Source: Insolitispirillum peregrinum (GTDB taxonomy: Bacteria > Pseudomonadota > Alphaproteobacteria > Rhodospirillales > Rhodospirillaceae). Taken from it: DNA of 64,000 nt. The DNA lies in NCBI RefSeq assembly GCF_042665255.1, contig NZ_JBHTCD010000002.1; one strand, given 5' to 3'. The notes under the pieces were generated by a model that was not told where the DNA came from, made no database searches, and was given only the letters and a program-made list of their open reading frames with translations. Of the stretch, positions 9,091-17,641 are shown in pieces; position 1 is the stretch's first letter; each line of letters starts with the position of its first letter. The translations under genes and the position numbers were made by a program.

Positions 9091-9182
9091 AGAGCATTTT
9101 CAAGTTGACCGTCTCCGGTCAACGGCTCGGAAAATGCGGCACTCAAAGGGAAGAGCGTTTTCGCTCGGTGTGAAAACGCTCT
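9091..9182. repeat. Short interspersed inverted-repeat element with TTAGAGC...GCTCTAA ends
   Basis: Outer arms agagcattttca and tgaaaacgctct pair at 11 of 12 positions. Inside are two nested hairpins: gttgaccg/cggtcaac around tctc, and agagcgttttc/gaaaacgctct near the right end. The ends TAGAGC/GCTCTA recur in the repeat at 23003-23107. The size and structure are those of a non-coding palindromic or MITE-like element; no target duplication beyond TTA/TAA is evident. Confidence 0.65.
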
Positions 9183-9365
9183 AACGATACCCCTCAGGAT
9201 GCACCCCCAAACGAATGAGACCAGAAAACAGGCAGCACAAAAAATAATCACACCTGAATCTCCACAGAAATTTTCTCCCTTCCCAGCCCAACGACACTTT
9301 TTGATCCCCTCTTGATCTAAATCTAATCAGACGCCCGCCGCAAAAGCTGACCAAACCACCAGATC

Positions 9366-9381
9366 CTGACCATTTGATCAG
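9366..9381. promoter_or_regulatory. Probable RutR-type operator upstream of preT
   Basis: ctgaccatttgatcag is a near-perfect palindrome that fits the TGACCAnnTGGTCA box known for RutR with one mismatch. An additional half-site ctgacca lies at 9347-9353 and a looser ttgatc...atcag pair at 9311-9329. The site is 100 bases before the preT ATG, and the operon itself encodes a RutR-like TetR protein, so autoregulated control by uracil is likely. Confidence 0.6.
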
Positions 9382-9481
9382 ATTAAATCCGCCGAACCCG
9401 CATGAATCCTCACTTGGCACGCCTTTTGATAAGGGGAAAACACCACGCCTTCCTCCGTCACGACCAAGGGATGCCAGCCCG

Positions 9482-10792
9482 ATGAACGACAGCCCGCTTT
9501 CCGTGTACCAGGATCTCGTTCCCCCGATGACCGACCTGCAGGCCAGCGCCGAAGCCAACCGCTGCCTGTTCTGTTATGACGCCGCCTGTACCCGTGCCTG
9601 CCCGACCAGCATCGACATTCCCGGCTTCATCCGGGGGATTGCCACCGGCAACCTGACCGGGGCCGCCACCACCATTTTTGCCGAAAACATTCTGGGGGGG
9701 ACCTGTGGCCGGGTGTGTCCGACGGAAACCCTGTGCGAGCAGGCTTGCGTCCGCACCACTGCCGAAGATCGTCCGGTGGCCATTGGCCGCCTGCAGCGGT
9801 ATGCCACCGACGCGATGATCACCAGTGGCCGCCAGCCGTTCGAGCGAGCCCCGGCCACCGGCAAGACGGTGGCGGTGGTCGGCGCGGGTCCGGCCGGGCT
9901 GTCGTGTGCCCATCGACTGGCCCTGCTGGGCCATCAGGTGTCGCTGTACGATGCCAAACCGAAAGCCGGTGGACTGAACGAATACGGGCTGGCCGCCTAC
10001 AAGATGGCCGACGATTTTGCCGCCCGCGAAGTCGCCTTTGTGCTGGGGATTGGTGGCATCACCCTGTACCCGGAACAGCGTCTGGGCCACGAAATCACCC
10101 TCGACGGGCTGCGGCAAACCCATGACGCGGTGTTTCTGGCCATCGGGCTGGGCGGCAGCAACCGCCTGAGCATCCCCGGCGAAGACCTGAGCGGGGTCGA
10201 AGACGCCACCGCCTTCATCGAACGCCTGCGCCAAAGTACACCCTCGGCCCCGCCTGCCGTACCGGACTCGGTGGTGGTGATTGGCGGCGGCAACACCGCC
10301 ATCGACGCCGCCATTCAGGCCAAACGGCTGGGCGCTGCCGAAGTGACACTGGTCTATCGCCGGGGCCGCGAACAGATGAAGGCCACCGGTTGGGAACAGG
10401 ATCTGGCGCTGACCAGCGGCGTCATCCTGCGCACCTTTGCCGAGCCGCGCCGGATGGATGGTGATGGTCATGTCCAGACCATCACCTTTGAACGCACCAC
10501 CCTCAGCGATGGCCGCCTGACCGGCACCGGCAGCACCCTGACCCTGTCCGCCGATCTGGTGCTGAAAGCGGTGGGTCAAACCCTGCTCACCGGGGCGTTG
10601 GCCGGGATCGCCGTGCAGGGCGGCAAGATCGTCGTTGACGATGCCGCCCAGACCTCGATCCCCGGTGTCTACGCTGGCGGTGACTGCATTGCCAGCGGCG
10701 AAGACCTGACGGTGCAGGCGGTCGAGGACGGCAAACGCGCCGCCCACGCCATAGACGCCGCCCTCCGCCTGTCCGCCCTGACCGCTGCCTGA
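9482..10792 (+). CDS. preT: NAD-dependent dihydropyrimidine dehydrogenase, PreT subunit
   Basis: 436-residue flavoprotein that passes electrons from NAD(P)H to PreA for reduction of uracil and thymine. N-terminal cysteine-rich domain (CLFCYDAACTRACP near residue 27 and CGRVCPTETLCEQAC near residue 80) binds Fe-S clusters as in glutamate synthase small subunits; the FAD motif VVGAGPAGLSCAHRLA follows at about residue 135, and the NAD motif VIGGGNTAIDAAIQA at about residue 265. The ATG at 9482 has aaggga about 10 bases upstream and matches family length; the upstream in-frame extension looks non-coding. It heads an operon with preA, the carbamoylase, the regulator and hydA. Confidence 0.93.
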   Translation: MNDSPLSVYQDLVPPMTDLQASAEANRCLFCYDAACTRACPTSIDIPGFIRGIATGNLTGAATTIFAENILGGTCGRVCPTETLCEQACVRTTAEDRPVAIGRLQRYATDAMITSGRQPFERAPATGKTVAVVGAGPAGLSCAHRLALLGHQVSLYDAKPKAGGLNEYGLAAYKMADDFAAREVAFVLGIGGITLYPEQRLGHEITLDGLRQTHDAVFLAIGLGGSNRLSIPGEDLSGVEDATAFIERLRQSTPSAPPAVPDSVVVIGGGNTAIDAAIQAKRLGAAEVTLVYRRGREQMKATGWEQDLALTSGVILRTFAEPRRMDGDGHVQTITFERTTLSDGRLTGTGSTLTLSADLVLKAVGQTLLTGALAGIAVQGGKIVVDDAAQTSIPGVYAGGDCIASGEDLTVQAVEDGKRAAHAIDAALRLSALTAA

Positions 10793-10805
10793 AGGACCTG
10801 ACACC

Positions 10806-12089
10806 ATGGCTGATTTACGCTGCACGATTGCCGGTATCCGCTCGCCGAACCCGTTCTGGCTGGCCTCGGCTCCGCCCACCGACAAGGCCCTGAACGTGGT
10901 CCGCGCCTATCAGGCCGGATGGGGCGGGGTGGTGTGGAAAACCCTTGGCGAAGACCCGCCGGTGGTCAACGTCAGCTCGCGCTATGGCGCCCACATGGAC
11001 ACCGAGCGGCGCATTCTGGGGATCAACAACATCGAGCTGATCTCTGACCGCCCGCTGGAGGTCAACCTGCAGGAAATCACCCAGGTCAAAAAAGACTGGC
11101 CCGAGCGGGCGCTGGTGGTGTCGCTGATGGCGCGGATGGAAGAAAGCGCCTGGGTCGAGCTGGTGCGCAAGATCGAAGCCACCGGGGCCGACGGACTGGA
11201 ACTGAACCTCGGCTGCCCGCACGGCATGTGCGAACGCGGCATGGGCTCGGCCATCGGACAGGTGCCCGAGATGGTGGAAAACGTCACCCGCTGGGTGAAG
11301 AACGCCACCCGCATGCCGGTGATCGTCAAGCTGACCCCCAACATCACCAACATCCTGTGGTCCGCCGAAGCCGCCAAACGCGGCGGGGCCGATGCGGTGG
11401 CGCTGATCAACACCGTCAATTCGATTGTCTCGGTCGATCTGGACGCCATGGCCCCGACGCCGACCGTTGATGGCAAAGGCACCCACGGTGGCTATTGCGG
11501 CCCGGCGGTCAAGCCGATTGCGCTGAACATGGTAGCGGAAATCTCGCGCAACCCCTTTACGGCGGGCATCCCGATTTCCGGCATCGGCGGCATCAGCACC
11601 TGGCGCGACGCCGCCGACTTCATCGCCCTCGGGGCCCACGGCGTGCAGGTGTGTACGGCGGCAATGACCTATGGCTTCCGCATCGTCGAGGACATGATCA
11701 GCGGCCTGTCGAACTTCCTCGACAGCAAGGGGATGGACTCGCTGGAGCCGCTGATCGGGGCGGCGGTGAAGAATGTGGTCAACTGGAATGACCTCAACAT
11801 GAACTTCTCCACCAAGGCGGTGATTGATCAGGAAGCCTGCATCGACTGTGGCCGCTGTCACATCGTCTGCGAAGACACCTCGCATCAGGCGATCCGCATC
11901 AGCGCAGGCGAAGGCCGCCGGGTGTTCACCGTCGAACCGGACGACTGCGTGGGCTGTAACCTGTGCTCGCACGTCTGCCCGGTGCCGTCGTGCATCACCA
12001 TGCAGCCCGAACCGGCCACCCAGCCGCCGCTCACCTGGACCCGGCACCCGCAGAACCCGTTCCGCCAGACCGCCCCGGAGACCGTATGA
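10806..12089 (+). CDS. preA: NAD-dependent dihydropyrimidine dehydrogenase, PreA subunit
   Basis: 427-residue catalytic subunit reducing uracil/thymine to the 5,6-dihydro forms. The FMN barrel resembles dihydroorotate dehydrogenase (LNLGCPHGMCERGMG about residue 135, KLTPN about residue 175, SGIGGI about residue 260). The C-terminus carries two [4Fe-4S] motifs, CIDCGRCHIVCED and CVGCNLCSHVCPVPSC, which relay electrons from PreT. At the position of the mammalian enzyme's active-site Cys (GMGxACGQ) this protein has Ile (GMGSAIGQ); from memory E. coli PreA also lacks Cys there. The gap to preT is 13 bases, and the stop overlaps the next gene's ATG. Confidence 0.93.
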   Translation: MADLRCTIAGIRSPNPFWLASAPPTDKALNVVRAYQAGWGGVVWKTLGEDPPVVNVSSRYGAHMDTERRILGINNIELISDRPLEVNLQEITQVKKDWPERALVVSLMARMEESAWVELVRKIEATGADGLELNLGCPHGMCERGMGSAIGQVPEMVENVTRWVKNATRMPVIVKLTPNITNILWSAEAAKRGGADAVALINTVNSIVSVDLDAMAPTPTVDGKGTHGGYCGPAVKPIALNMVAEISRNPFTAGIPISGIGGISTWRDAADFIALGAHGVQVCTAAMTYGFRIVEDMISGLSNFLDSKGMDSLEPLIGAAVKNVVNWNDLNMNFSTKAVIDQEACIDCGRCHIVCEDTSHQAIRISAGEGRRVFTVEPDDCVGCNLCSHVCPVPSCITMQPEPATQPPLTWTRHPQNPFRQTAPETV

Positions 12090-13354
12090 TGTCCACCTCG
12101 TCCCTGCCGCAAAACCTGAAGGTCAACAGCGCCCGCCTGTGGAACAGCCTGATGGAAATGGCCCGCATCGGTGCCACCGCCAAGGGCGGTGTCTGCCGTC
12201 TGGCCCTGACCGACGAAGACAAGGCCGGTCGTGACCTGTTCATCAGATGGTGCGAAGAAGCTGGCTGCACCATCACCATTGACCGCATCGGCAACATCTT
12301 TGCCCGCCGTGCGGGGCGCAACAACGCCCTGCCGCCGATCATCACCGGCAGCCATCTCGACAGCCAGCCGACCGGCGGCCGCTTTGATGGCGTGTATGGC
12401 GTACTGGCCGGTCTGGAGGTGATCCGCACCCTGAATGACCTCAATTACACCACCGAAGCCCCGGTGGAAGTGGCGGTGTGGACCAACGAGGAAGGCTCGC
12501 GCTTTGCCCCGGCAATGGTCGCCTCGGGGGTGTTCTGCGGGGTGTTCGATCTCGACTATGGCCTCAGCCGGGTCGACCTCGACGGCAAGACAATGGGCGA
12601 GGAACTGGCCCGCATCGGCTATGCCGGGGAGGCTCCGGTGGGGGGCCGCCCGGTCGGGGCCTATTTCGAGGCCCACATTGAACAGGGGCCGATCCTCGAA
12701 GACGAAGGCAAGACCATCGGGGTGGTCACCGACGCCCAGGGGCAACGCTGGTATGAAATCACCTTCACCGGACAGGAAGCCCACGCCGGGCCGACCCCGA
12801 TGCCACGGCGCAAGGATGCCCTGCTGGGGGCGGCGCGGGTGGTCGAGGCGGTCAACCGCATCGGCCTGAGCCATGCCCCCGCCGCCTGCGCCACCGTCGG
12901 GCTGATGCAGATTCACCCCAACTCGCGCAACGTCATCCCCGGTCAGGTGTTCTTCACCGTCGATCTGCGCCACCCCGACGATGCCACGCTGGCAGCGATG
13001 GATGCCGAGCTGCGCGCCGCCGTCGCCGACATCGCCAGCACCATCGGGCTGGAAACGGCGCTGGAGCAGATTTTCTACTACGCCCCGGTGCCGTTCGAGG
13101 CCTCGTGCGTCGCCGCCGTCCGCGACGGGGTGACCAAGGGCGGCTTCAGCGCCCGCGACATCATCGCCGGAGCCGGGCACGACGCCTGCTACATGGCCCG
13201 GATCGCCCCCACCGGGATGATTTTCATCCCCTGCGTCGGCGGCATCAGCCACAACGAAATCGAAGACACCACCCCCGAATGGGCGGCGGCGGGCTGTGAC
13301 GTACTGTTGCATGCCATGCTGCACAAGGCCAACGGAGAGCAAACAGCCCCTTGA
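12086..13354 (+). CDS. M20-family N-carbamoyl-beta-amino acid amidohydrolase (beta-ureidopropionase)
   Basis: 422-residue Zn- or Mn-dependent hydrolase of the hydantoinase/carbamoylase family (HyuC/AllC/AmaB). It should release CO2 and ammonia from N-carbamoyl-beta-alanine, the third step of reductive pyrimidine degradation (PydC role). Metal and catalytic motifs are visible: SHLDSQPTGGRFDGVYG, TNEEGSRF, EAHIEQGP, and a C-terminal GAGHDACYM with the last His. The ATGATG start overlaps the preA stop (12086-12091). Family members also act on allantoate or L-carbamoyl amino acids; the operon context with hydA and preTA makes ureidopropionase the best call. Confidence 0.88.
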   Translation: MMSTSSLPQNLKVNSARLWNSLMEMARIGATAKGGVCRLALTDEDKAGRDLFIRWCEEAGCTITIDRIGNIFARRAGRNNALPPIITGSHLDSQPTGGRFDGVYGVLAGLEVIRTLNDLNYTTEAPVEVAVWTNEEGSRFAPAMVASGVFCGVFDLDYGLSRVDLDGKTMGEELARIGYAGEAPVGGRPVGAYFEAHIEQGPILEDEGKTIGVVTDAQGQRWYEITFTGQEAHAGPTPMPRRKDALLGAARVVEAVNRIGLSHAPAACATVGLMQIHPNSRNVIPGQVFFTVDLRHPDDATLAAMDAELRAAVADIASTIGLETALEQIFYYAPVPFEASCVAAVRDGVTKGGFSARDIIAGAGHDACYMARIAPTGMIFIPCVGGISHNEIEDTTPEWAAAGCDVLLHAMLHKANGEQTAP

Positions 13355-13468
13355 AACTCAAATGCAGGATTGCCGATGGCAGGAAGCCGTTTAACCCCGT
13401 CCCGTCCCTGTCGTAAGATGGTCGCCCCGATCCCCTCCCCTTTCCCTTCAAGGAGCGACCCCCTTCCC

Positions 13469-14158
13469 ATGGACGTGACGGAGAAGGCGCAAACAGCCGC
13501 CCGTGGCCGCCGGATACGGCGGGAAAACGTCGAACGCATCCTCAAGGCCGCCGAACTGGTGTTCGCCGAGGCCGGATGTGCTGGCGCCACCATGGCCGAC
13601 ATCGCCGACAAGGCCGGACTGCCAAAAGCAAACCTGCACTATTATTTCGGAACCAAGGAAGACCTGTACCGGGCGGTGCTGGACAACATCCTGCGCCTGT
13701 GGCTGGACCCACTGGCCGGTCTGGATGCCAGCGCCGATCCGGCGACGGCCCTGACTGCCTACATCCGGGCCAAAATGGACGCCTCGCGCCTGCGCCCCAA
13801 TGCCTCGAAGGTGTTTGCCAACGAAATCCTCCACGGTGCCAGCCAGATCGGTGAGTTTCTCGCCGAAGACCTGCGCCGTCTGGTCGATAGCAAGGCCGCC
13901 GTCATCGAGCAGTGGGTCTCCGAAGGCCGTATGGCTCCGGTCGATCCCCGGCAGTTCTTCTTCATGATCTGGTCAATGACCCAGCATTACGCTGATTTCG
14001 AGGTGCAGGTTCGGACGGTTCTCGGACGCAAAAAGCTCACCCGTGACGACTTTGCCCACTTCACGGCCGAAGTGGTGCGGATGGTCCTGCGGGCGGGCGG
14101 ACTGGCGCCGCCGGATGATCCGGTATCTTGCAAGAGCGTCCTGCCGGGCGAGAGTTAA
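13469..14158 (+). CDS. RutR-like TetR-family regulator of pyrimidine genes
   Basis: 229-residue TetR-family repressor. The N-terminal helix-turn-helix is at about residues 30-65 (ATMADIADKAGLPKANLHYYFGTKEDLYRAVL), with the PKANLHYYF recognition helix typical of RutR; the C-terminal ligand domain fits the TetR_C of RutR, which binds uracil. ATG 13469 follows an aaggag site 15 bases upstream. Placement between the carbamoylase and dihydropyrimidinase genes, plus a RutR-type palindrome before preT, suggests it senses uracil or thymine and controls this operon and perhaps the importer. Confidence 0.85.
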   Translation: MDVTEKAQTAARGRRIRRENVERILKAAELVFAEAGCAGATMADIADKAGLPKANLHYYFGTKEDLYRAVLDNILRLWLDPLAGLDASADPATALTAYIRAKMDASRLRPNASKVFANEILHGASQIGEFLAEDLRRLVDSKAAVIEQWVSEGRMAPVDPRQFFFMIWSMTQHYADFEVQVRTVLGRKKLTRDDFAHFTAEVVRMVLRAGGLAPPDDPVSCKSVLPGES

Positions 14159-14184
14159 CCTGCACGCCAGCAAGGAGCAAGTCG

Positions 14185-15624
14185 ATGGGTGTCATCATTC
14201 GGGGCGGGACCGTTGTCACCGCCGAGCAGACCTTTCGCGCCGATGTGTACTGTGAAGACGGGCTGATCAAGGCCGTCGGCCCGGATCTGGAGGCCCCCGG
14301 CGGGGCCGAAGTGGTCGACGCCGGAGGCTGTTACGTGATGCCGGGGGGCATCGACCCCCACACCCATATGGAACTGCCGTTCATGGGGACGGTCGCCACC
14401 GAAGACTTTTTCAGCGGCACCGTCGCCGGGATGGCGGGTGGCACCACCACCATCATCGACTTCGTGATTCCCAACCCGCAGCAATCACTGCTCGAGGCCT
14501 TTCACACCTGGCGCGGCTGGGCCGACAAGGCCGCCAGCGACTATTCCTTTCACGTCGCCGTCACCTGGTGGGATGACAGCGTACACCGTGACATGGGGAC
14601 GCTGGTCGAACAGCACGGCGTCAACAGCTTCAAGCACTTCATGGCCTACAAGAACGCCATCATGGCCGATGACGAAGTGCTGGTGAACAGCTTCACCCGC
14701 TGCCTCGAACTGGGTGCCATCCCGACTGTCCACGCTGAAAACGGCGAGCTGGTATTCCGCCTGCAACAAAAACTGTTGGCGCAGGGCCTGACCGGCCCCG
14801 AAGGCCATCCGCTGTCCCGCCCGCCGGAAGTCGAAGGCGAAGCCGCCAACCGCGCCATTCAGGTGGCCCGCGTTCTGGGCGTGCCGGTTTACCTTGTGCA
14901 TGTTTCGGTCGAAGAAGCCCTTGATGCCATTCGGCGCGGTCAGGACAGCGGGCAGGCGGTGTTCGGTGAAGTGCTGGCCGGGCATCTGCTGGTCGATGAC
15001 AGCGTGTACCGTCATCCCGATTGGGACATTGCCGCCGCCCATGTGATGAGCCCGCCGTTCCGCGCCAAAAAGCATCAGGATGCCCTGTGGCACGGCCTGC
15101 AATCGGGCCGTCTGCACACCACCGCCACTGACCACTGCTGTTTCTGTACCGAACAGAAAGCGATGGGCAAAGACAACTTCGCCAAAATCCCCAACGGCAC
15201 CGGTGGGGTGGAAGACCGTTTGCCGGTGTTGTGGCACCACGGGGTCAACAGTGGTCGGCTGACGATGAACGACTTTGTGCGGATCACCTCGGCCAATGCG
15301 GCGCGCATCTTCAACCTCTATCCGCGCAAGGGCACCGTGCAGGTCGGGGCCGATGCCGACCTGATCGTCTGGGACCCGGCAGCCCACAAGACCATCTCCG
15401 CCCGCACCCAGTTCCAGAAGGTCAGCACCAACATTTTTGAAGGCATGGAGATTCAAGGGCTGCCAGTCTACACCCTCAGCCAGGGGGTGATCACCCATGC
15501 CCTTGGCGAAAGCCGGGCAGTGCGCGGGGCAGGCCGTTATCTCAACCGCCCGGCCTTTCCGCCAGTTTACGAGGCGATTCAAAAGCGGAACGCACTGGCC
15601 ACCCCGACGGCGGTGGCGCGGTAA
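14185..15624 (+). CDS. hydA: Dihydropyrimidinase (D-hydantoinase)
   Basis: 479-residue cyclic amidohydrolase that opens dihydrouracil/dihydrothymine to N-carbamoyl-beta-amino acids. Binuclear metal site residues are clear: DPHTHME (HxH, about residue 57), the carboxylated Lys in FKHFMAYKN (about residue 150), HAEN (about 184), HVS (about 240) and TDHC (about 317). ATG 14185 has aaggag eight bases upstream and yields normal family length. It is the last gene of the preT operon; a 13-bp hairpin follows 22 bases after the stop. Confidence 0.95.
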   Translation: MGVIIRGGTVVTAEQTFRADVYCEDGLIKAVGPDLEAPGGAEVVDAGGCYVMPGGIDPHTHMELPFMGTVATEDFFSGTVAGMAGGTTTIIDFVIPNPQQSLLEAFHTWRGWADKAASDYSFHVAVTWWDDSVHRDMGTLVEQHGVNSFKHFMAYKNAIMADDEVLVNSFTRCLELGAIPTVHAENGELVFRLQQKLLAQGLTGPEGHPLSRPPEVEGEAANRAIQVARVLGVPVYLVHVSVEEALDAIRRGQDSGQAVFGEVLAGHLLVDDSVYRHPDWDIAAAHVMSPPFRAKKHQDALWHGLQSGRLHTTATDHCCFCTEQKAMGKDNFAKIPNGTGGVEDRLPVLWHHGVNSGRLTMNDFVRITSANAARIFNLYPRKGTVQVGADADLIVWDPAAHKTISARTQFQKVSTNIFEGMEIQGLPVYTLSQGVITHALGESRAVRGAGRYLNRPAFPPVYEAIQKRNALATPTAVAR

Positions 15625-15646
15625 TTCCTCCCTTGAACAACACGAT

Positions 15647-15680
15647 GGCAAACGGGGAGTCTTTTGGCTCCCCGTTTGCC
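15647..15680 (+). terminator. Stem-loop after hydA
   Basis: Perfect 13-base arms ggcaaacggggag and ctccccgtttgcc with an 8-base loop, but no T run follows on the + strand. It probably ends or stabilises the pyrimidine operon transcript. Confidence 0.6.
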
Positions 15681-15754
15681 CGTATCCCTATATCTTCCGG
15701 CAGAGCATCGAAGAATGCTCTTGTATTTCAAGTCCGGTAGATTACATTTTCCGC

Positions 15755-16126
15755 ATGAATTTATTCATCAGTACACGACAATCCCGCACAGTGCAGCCCC
15801 TGACGGACGGAGCCGCGCGCCTGCCCGTCTGGCACCGTTGGGCACCCGCTGTCCTGCTGACCCTCGGGCTGGCACTGAGCGGACTGCTCGCCAGCGCCAC
15901 CCCGCAAAACGGCCATGCCGTCGCCGTCATCCTGCCGCCGTGGAACAGCTTTGCCGACGCGGCCACCACCGTTGCCGCCGCCGGGGGAACCATCAAGGGC
16001 ACCGGCCTGTGGGACAGCATTGTCACCACCTCTCTCGAAGGCCCGGACGGTGCCGAGCGCCTGCGACACAATGGTGCCTGGCTGGTGATTGATGCGGCTG
16101 CTGCGCGCGGCTGCCTGACTCTGTGA
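15755..16126 (+). CDS. Small secreted or membrane-anchored protein of unknown function
   Basis: 123 residues from ATG 15755. A short basic N-terminus is followed by one hydrophobic segment at about residues 29-48 (WAPAVLLTLGLALSGLLAS) acting as signal or anchor, then about 70 residues with no family I recognise, including a conserved-looking VILPPWNSF and GGTIKGTGLWDSIV. It sits 46 bases upstream of a chemoreceptor gene on the same strand and may be co-transcribed with it. The ribosome-binding site is not strong, so the start is less certain than the frame. Confidence 0.6.
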   Translation: MNLFISTRQSRTVQPLTDGAARLPVWHRWAPAVLLTLGLALSGLLASATPQNGHAVAVILPPWNSFADAATTVAAAGGTIKGTGLWDSIVTTSLEGPDGAERLRHNGAWLVIDAAAARGCLTL

Positions 16127-16172
16127 CCGCTGTCCAACACGCTGCCGTTCTTTTTGCTGCAAGGATACCCCC

Positions 16173-17624
16173 ATGACCGCCCTGTCCTCCATCCGCTCCC
16201 GGTTCAGCCGCTTTGTCCTGCTGTTCTCGTGGGCCAATGTCGGTATCGTCGCCCTTGCCGGACTGGTGTCCGGTCAGCCGGTCCTGCTGCCGACCCTGAT
16301 GGCGGTGATGGTGGCCGCGGTGGCATCGGTGGGCTGCCTGCGCGCCCCGCAGGCGGAAACCACCCGCATCACCGGTGGGGCCGTCCTTGCCGCCTTTCCG
16401 GCCATTCTGGTGTTCCAGTTCGCCGGGCATCCGTGGCAGATCGACCTGCACATGTATTTCTTTGCCGCTCTGGCGCTGTCGGTGGTGTGGTGCGACTGGC
16501 GACCGGTGCTTTCCGGTGCGGCCAGCACCGCCGTTCACCATCTGGTGCTGAACTTTGTCCTGCCATGGGCCGTATTTCCCGACGGAGCCGATTTCTTCCG
16601 TGTCGTGCTGCATGCGGTGATCGTAGTGCTGGAAACTGCCGTGCTGATGTGGATTGCCGCCCAGATTGTCAGCGCCTTTGCCAGCAGTGAGCAGGCCCTG
16701 CACGTTGCTGCCCAGGCGCAAGCCGATGCCGAAGAGCTTGCCCGCCGCGAAGCACTCGAAAAGGCTGCCGAAGCGGCCTGGGCGGCCCGCCTGCGTTCCC
16801 TGACCGCCGAGTTTGATGAAACGATCAGCGGGGCGGTCAGCGCCGTCAGCCAGTCCGCCGACGAGATGGGAAGCGTTTCCGGGCGCATGAAGGCGGTCGC
16901 CCGCAAGACCTCGGACGGCATTCAGGATGTCCTGACCGCCGCCGATGTGGCGGTCAACAGCGTTGATGATGTCGGTTCGGCCACCGAACGGCTGGAAACG
17001 ACGGTCCACGAGGTGCGCTCGCTGGTCCATCAGGCCGAACAGATCGCCAAGGCCGCCTCGGAGCGCGCCGCCGAAGCCGACAGCACGGTCAAGACGCTGG
17101 ACACCTCGGCCAACCGGATCGGTGAAATCCTGCACCTGATCAATACCATTGCCAGCCAGACCAACCTGCTGGCGCTGAACGCCACCATCGAAGCCGCCCG
17201 CGCTGGCGAAGCTGGCAAGGGCTTTGCCGTGGTCGCCAACGAGGTCAAGCAACTGGCCAGTCAGACCGCCCACGCCACCAGTGAAATCGAACAGCAGATT
17301 TCCGCCGTACAAACATCCTCGCAGGATGCGGTGCAGGCGTTGGGGACCATCATCAACGACATTTCGACCCTCAACGGCATCGCCCAGGACATCGCCAATG
17401 CCGTTGATCAGCAAAGCAGCGCGGTGAGTGAAATCGAACGCAGTTCACAGGTTGCCACCAGCGCCGTACAGCAAAGCGATCAGGCCGCCGAGCATTTCCA
17501 GGTCGCCGTGCAGGAAACCACCGCCTCGTCGTCCGCCGTCGCTGAAACATCGGAAACCCTCGGCCAGCAGGCCCATCACCTGCGTCTGGTGGTGGACCGC
17601 TTTATTGCCGATCTGCACAAATAA
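16173..17624 (+). CDS. Methyl-accepting chemotaxis protein with multi-helix membrane sensor
   Basis: 483 residues. The N-terminal ~170 residues form five or six membrane helices with no periplasmic ligand domain, including the pattern HMYFFAALAL, CDWRP, HHLVLNFVLP and VLHAVIVVLE; the repeated membrane His residues are suggestive of a redox or heme/metal sensing unit (inference). A coiled-coil linker follows (residues 172-200), then a standard signalling domain with the hairpin tip near residue 325-360 (NTIASQTNLLALNATIEAAR, GEAGKGFAVVANEVK). No HAMP domain is evident. It would report intramembrane or energy state to a CheA array located elsewhere. Confidence 0.88.
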   Translation: MTALSSIRSRFSRFVLLFSWANVGIVALAGLVSGQPVLLPTLMAVMVAAVASVGCLRAPQAETTRITGGAVLAAFPAILVFQFAGHPWQIDLHMYFFAALALSVVWCDWRPVLSGAASTAVHHLVLNFVLPWAVFPDGADFFRVVLHAVIVVLETAVLMWIAAQIVSAFASSEQALHVAAQAQADAEELARREALEKAAEAAWAARLRSLTAEFDETISGAVSAVSQSADEMGSVSGRMKAVARKTSDGIQDVLTAADVAVNSVDDVGSATERLETTVHEVRSLVHQAEQIAKAASERAAEADSTVKTLDTSANRIGEILHLINTIASQTNLLALNATIEAARAGEAGKGFAVVANEVKQLASQTAHATSEIEQQISAVQTSSQDAVQALGTIINDISTLNGIAQDIANAVDQQSSAVSEIERSSQVATSAVQQSDQAAEHFQVAVQETTASSSAVAETSETLGQQAHHLRLVVDRFIADLHK

Positions 17625-17641
17625 GCCATGCAGGCGTTGCC

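Larger units (their letters stand above)
8866..9481. other. Intergenic region between the AAA module and preT
   Basis: 616 bases without a credible gene. It holds the G10 tract, about 180 bases of featureless sequence, a 92-base inverted-repeat element (9091-9182), then about 180 AT-richer bases directly before preT. That last part contains a RutR-like palindrome and further GATC/TGACCA half-sites, and is therefore the probable promoter of the preT operon. Confidence 0.7.

Noticed and set aside
10815..12047. 410-codon frame antisense to preA
   Set aside because: Shadow of preA with Asp/His/Arg-rich low-complexity translation.
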